This document shows, one piece after another, positions 3,872 through 5,743 of a DNA stretch of 5,743 nucleotides (position 1 is its first letter; the number at the start of each line of letters is the position of its first letter). Source of the stretch: Bacteroidales bacterium (GTDB lineage: Bacteria > Bacteroidota > Bacteroidia > Bacteroidales > UBA12077); the NCBI GenBank assembly GCA_003446015.1, contig DMBU01000116.1:277-6019 (forward strand). Reading direction: 5' to 3'. The translations under genes were made by a program, and so were the position numbers. The notes below the pieces were generated by a model. The model searched no databases, was not told the DNA's origin, and saw only the letters and a list, made by a program, of their open reading frames with translations.

Positions 3872-5743
3872 TCAGTAATTTAACAATGCAACAATGCTGT
3901 CATACAATCGATTTTTTGGCAAATACATTTCTTCCAAGTTTTTGGCAAATGGAATTGGCGTTTCTAAACTGCCCAAGCGTTTTACGGGTGCATCCAAATA
4001 GTTGAAGCAGTTTTCTGTGATTAATGCCGATAAATCTGAAGCAAATCCCCCAAATAAAGTGTCTTCCTGCAAAATTAAAACTTTACCGGTTTTTTTTACC
4101 GATGTATAAATGGCTTCAGTATCTATGGGTTGCAGCGTTCTTAAATCGATAATATCAGCTGAAATTTGGTGTGCTTTAACTTCATTTAAGGCCCAATGAA
4201 CGCCAGCGCCATAAGTGATGATGCTCAAGTTATTTCCCTCGTGCAACAAAGATGCTTTTCCAAATGGAATGGTGTAATATTCAGTCGGAACATCTTGATA
4301 AACAGATCTATACAATGCTTTATGTTCAAAAAATAAGACTGGATTTTCATCTTCAATGGAAGTTGCCAGCAAACCTTTTGCATCATAAGGAAATGCCGGA
4401 TAAACCACTTTTAGTCCCGGAGTTTTTGTAAACCAGGCTTCGTTGGTTTGGCTGTGAAATGGTCCTGCTCCAACACCTGCGCCACAAGGCATTCGCAAAA
4501 CAACATCGGCATTCTGATTCCAGCGATAAAATGATTTTGCCAGCAAATTAATGACCGGATTAAATCCCGATGTCACAAAATCGGAAAATTGCAATTCCAC
4601 AACCGATTTATATCCGTTGATGGAAAGTCCGTAAGCCGCTTCAATAATAGTCGATTCACAAATAGGTGTATTCCGAATTCTGGATGCACCAAATTGTTCT
4701 AAAAATCCTTCGGTAATTTTAAAAGCGCCGCCATATTCTGCAATATCCTGTCCCATCACCACCAATTTTTCAAAGCGTTCCATACTTTGTCTTAATCCTT
4801 GTGATACAGCATCTATAAATCGAATATTTAAAATGTTTGTTGAAGGTTTTATTTCTTTATAATTTTGGTGTTTGTACACATCAGCCAATTCATTTTCAAT
4901 GGTTGAAGAGATTTCTTCTTCAGCAAAAGCTGTTTTTAAATGCTCATTGATTTCATCAATAATTTCCTCTTTAATCAAGGCTTCCATTTTATTGGATAGT
5001 ATGTTTTCCGCTTTCAAAAATACCTGATAATTTATAACTGGATCCTTTTCTGCCCAAGTATTGATCAATTCCTGCGGAATATACTTCATACCACTCGCCT
5101 CTTCGTGCCCGCGCATCCTGAATGTTTTAAATTCAAGTAAAACCGGACGAGGATTGATACGTAAACTTTTTGCAAGTTCACTTACTTTTGAATAAACTTC
5201 CAAAATATTGTTACCGTCTATAATATAACTTTCCATTCCGTAGCCAATTCCTTTATCCGCAATATTTTCGCATTTAAATTGCTGACTTACAGGTGTTGAA
5301 AGTCCGTATCCATTATTTTCAATACAAAAAAGCACCGGCAAATTCCATACGGAAGCAACGTTTAAAGCTTCGTGAAAATCACCTTCGCTGGTTCCCCCTT
5401 CACCGGAAAAAACTGCGGTCACTTTGGGCTCATTTTTAAGTAAATCGCCCAATGCAATCCCATTTGCAATACCGAATTGCGGACCTAAATGCGAAATCAT
5501 TCCCACTATTTTATATTCCTGTGTTCCAAAATGAAAAGAGCGTTCCCTTCCTTTGGAAAATCCGCTTTTTTTGCCCTGCCATTGGGAAAACAATCTGTAT
5601 AATGGAATATTTCTTGAAGTAAACACCCCTAAATTTCTGTGCATCGGTAAAATATACTCATCAAAATTCAAAGCGTTGGTGATGCCAACAGAAATAGCTT
5701 CTTGTCCGATACCCGAAAACCATTTGGAAATTTTTCCCTGCCG
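3872..5743 (-). CDS. Fused E1 alpha/beta 2-oxoacid dehydrogenase, N-terminus cut by window edge
   Basis: The thiamine-diphosphate E1 component of a 2-oxoacid dehydrogenase complex, most likely branched-chain (2-oxoisovalerate) type, decarboxylates the oxoacid and passes the acyl group to lipoyl-E2. Reading stays open to position 5743, so 623 residues are visible and the true start lies outside; the visible part begins RQGKISKWFSGIGQEAISVG. An in-frame TTG at 5671 is internal and not a start. Numbering from the first visible residue, E1-alpha occupies about 1-265, with the cofactor motif GEG (114-116), EGDFHEALN (120-128) and ENNGYG (142-147). A charged, variable linker (about 240-300) leads to E1-beta, with GQDIAEYGGAF (331-341), TPICES (359-364), GPFHSQ (427-432) and a C-terminal transketolase-like domain (about 500-620). 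Separate alpha and beta genes are usual elsewhere; single-chain fusions of about 650-700 residues are common in Bacteroidetes. The exact substrate cannot be read from sequence alone. The stop is TGA. Confidence 0.93.
   Translation of the reverse strand, partial: RQGKISKWFSGIGQEAISVGITNALNFDEYILPMHRNLGVFTSRNIPLYRLFSQWQGKKSGFSKGRERSFHFGTQEYKIVGMISHLGPQFGIANGIALGDLLKNEPKVTAVFSGEGGTSEGDFHEALNVASVWNLPVLFCIENNGYGLSTPVSQQFKCENIADKGIGYGMESYIIDGNNILEVYSKVSELAKSLRINPRPVLLEFKTFRMRGHEEASGMKYIPQELINTWAEKDPVINYQVFLKAENILSNKMEALIKEEIIDEINEHLKTAFAEEEISSTIENELADVYKHQNYKEIKPSTNILNIRFIDAVSQGLRQSMERFEKLVVMGQDIAEYGGAFKITEGFLEQFGASRIRNTPICESTIIEAAYGLSINGYKSVVELQFSDFVTSGFNPVINLLAKSFYRWNQNADVVLRMPCGAGVGAGPFHSQTNEAWFTKTPGLKVVYPAFPYDAKGLLATSIEDENPVLFFEHKALYRSVYQDVPTEYYTIPFGKASLLHEGNNLSIITYGAGVHWALNEVKAHQISADIIDLRTLQPIDTEAIYTSVKKTGKVLILQEDTLFGGFASDLSALITENCFNYLDAPVKRLGSLETPIPFAKNLEEMYLPKNRLYDSIVALLNY

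Noticed and set aside
5669..5671. TTG start for the dehydrogenase
   Set aside because: The frame stays open to the window end and the residues before it (RQGKISKWFSGIGQEAISVG) are conserved E1 alpha sequence, so the gene starts outside the window.

Overview
The window is AT-rich. Its genes start after A-rich leaders with no clear Shine-Dalgarno sequence, two promoter-like sites resemble the Bacteroidetes TTG / TAnnTTTG type, and every recognisable protein looks like a Flavobacteriaceae homologue. I infer a chromosomal segment of a Flavobacterium-like member of the Bacteroidetes. No transposase, integrase, phage gene, CRISPR array, tRNA or rRNA is visible.

Layout from left to right. Positions 1-1242 hold a two-gene minus-strand unit: a lipocalin-like lipoprotein (760-1242), then an OmpA-type peptidoglycan-binding lipoprotein with a glycine-zipper segment (50-760). 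Stop and start codons of the two genes overlap as TAATG, and the unit ends at a 9-bp hairpin at the window edge. Positions 1243-1679 are a divergent intergenic region carrying a GC-rich, hairpin-forming element (about 1449-1544) that looks like a dispersed repeat. Positions 1680-2375 on the plus strand encode a TruC-like tRNA pseudouridine synthase; a TATATTTG box lies only 4 bp before its preferred ATG. Positions 2376-2632 are non-coding and framed by a 10-bp inverted repeat.

Positions 2633-3592 hold a minus-strand stress pair: an Hsp20 small heat-shock protein (3146-3592), then an unrecognised helical, probably coiled-coil protein (2633-3085), with a strong hairpin terminator between them. 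Upstream of hsp20 are a promoter candidate and, next to its -33 element, two 14-bp ATGATA-type dyads spaced 22 bp apart. This is the most interesting regulatory signal in the window. Positions 3872-5743 are a fused E1 alpha/beta 2-oxoacid dehydrogenase on the minus strand whose N-terminus lies beyond the right edge.

Most of the gene content is ordinary housekeeping, envelope and stress-response material. I see no clear new multi-gene system. The points worth a second look are the hsp20 operator-like array, the hairpin repeat with its duplicated edge, the intercistronic terminator ahead of the unknown coiled-coil gene, and the nearly leaderless truC promoter.
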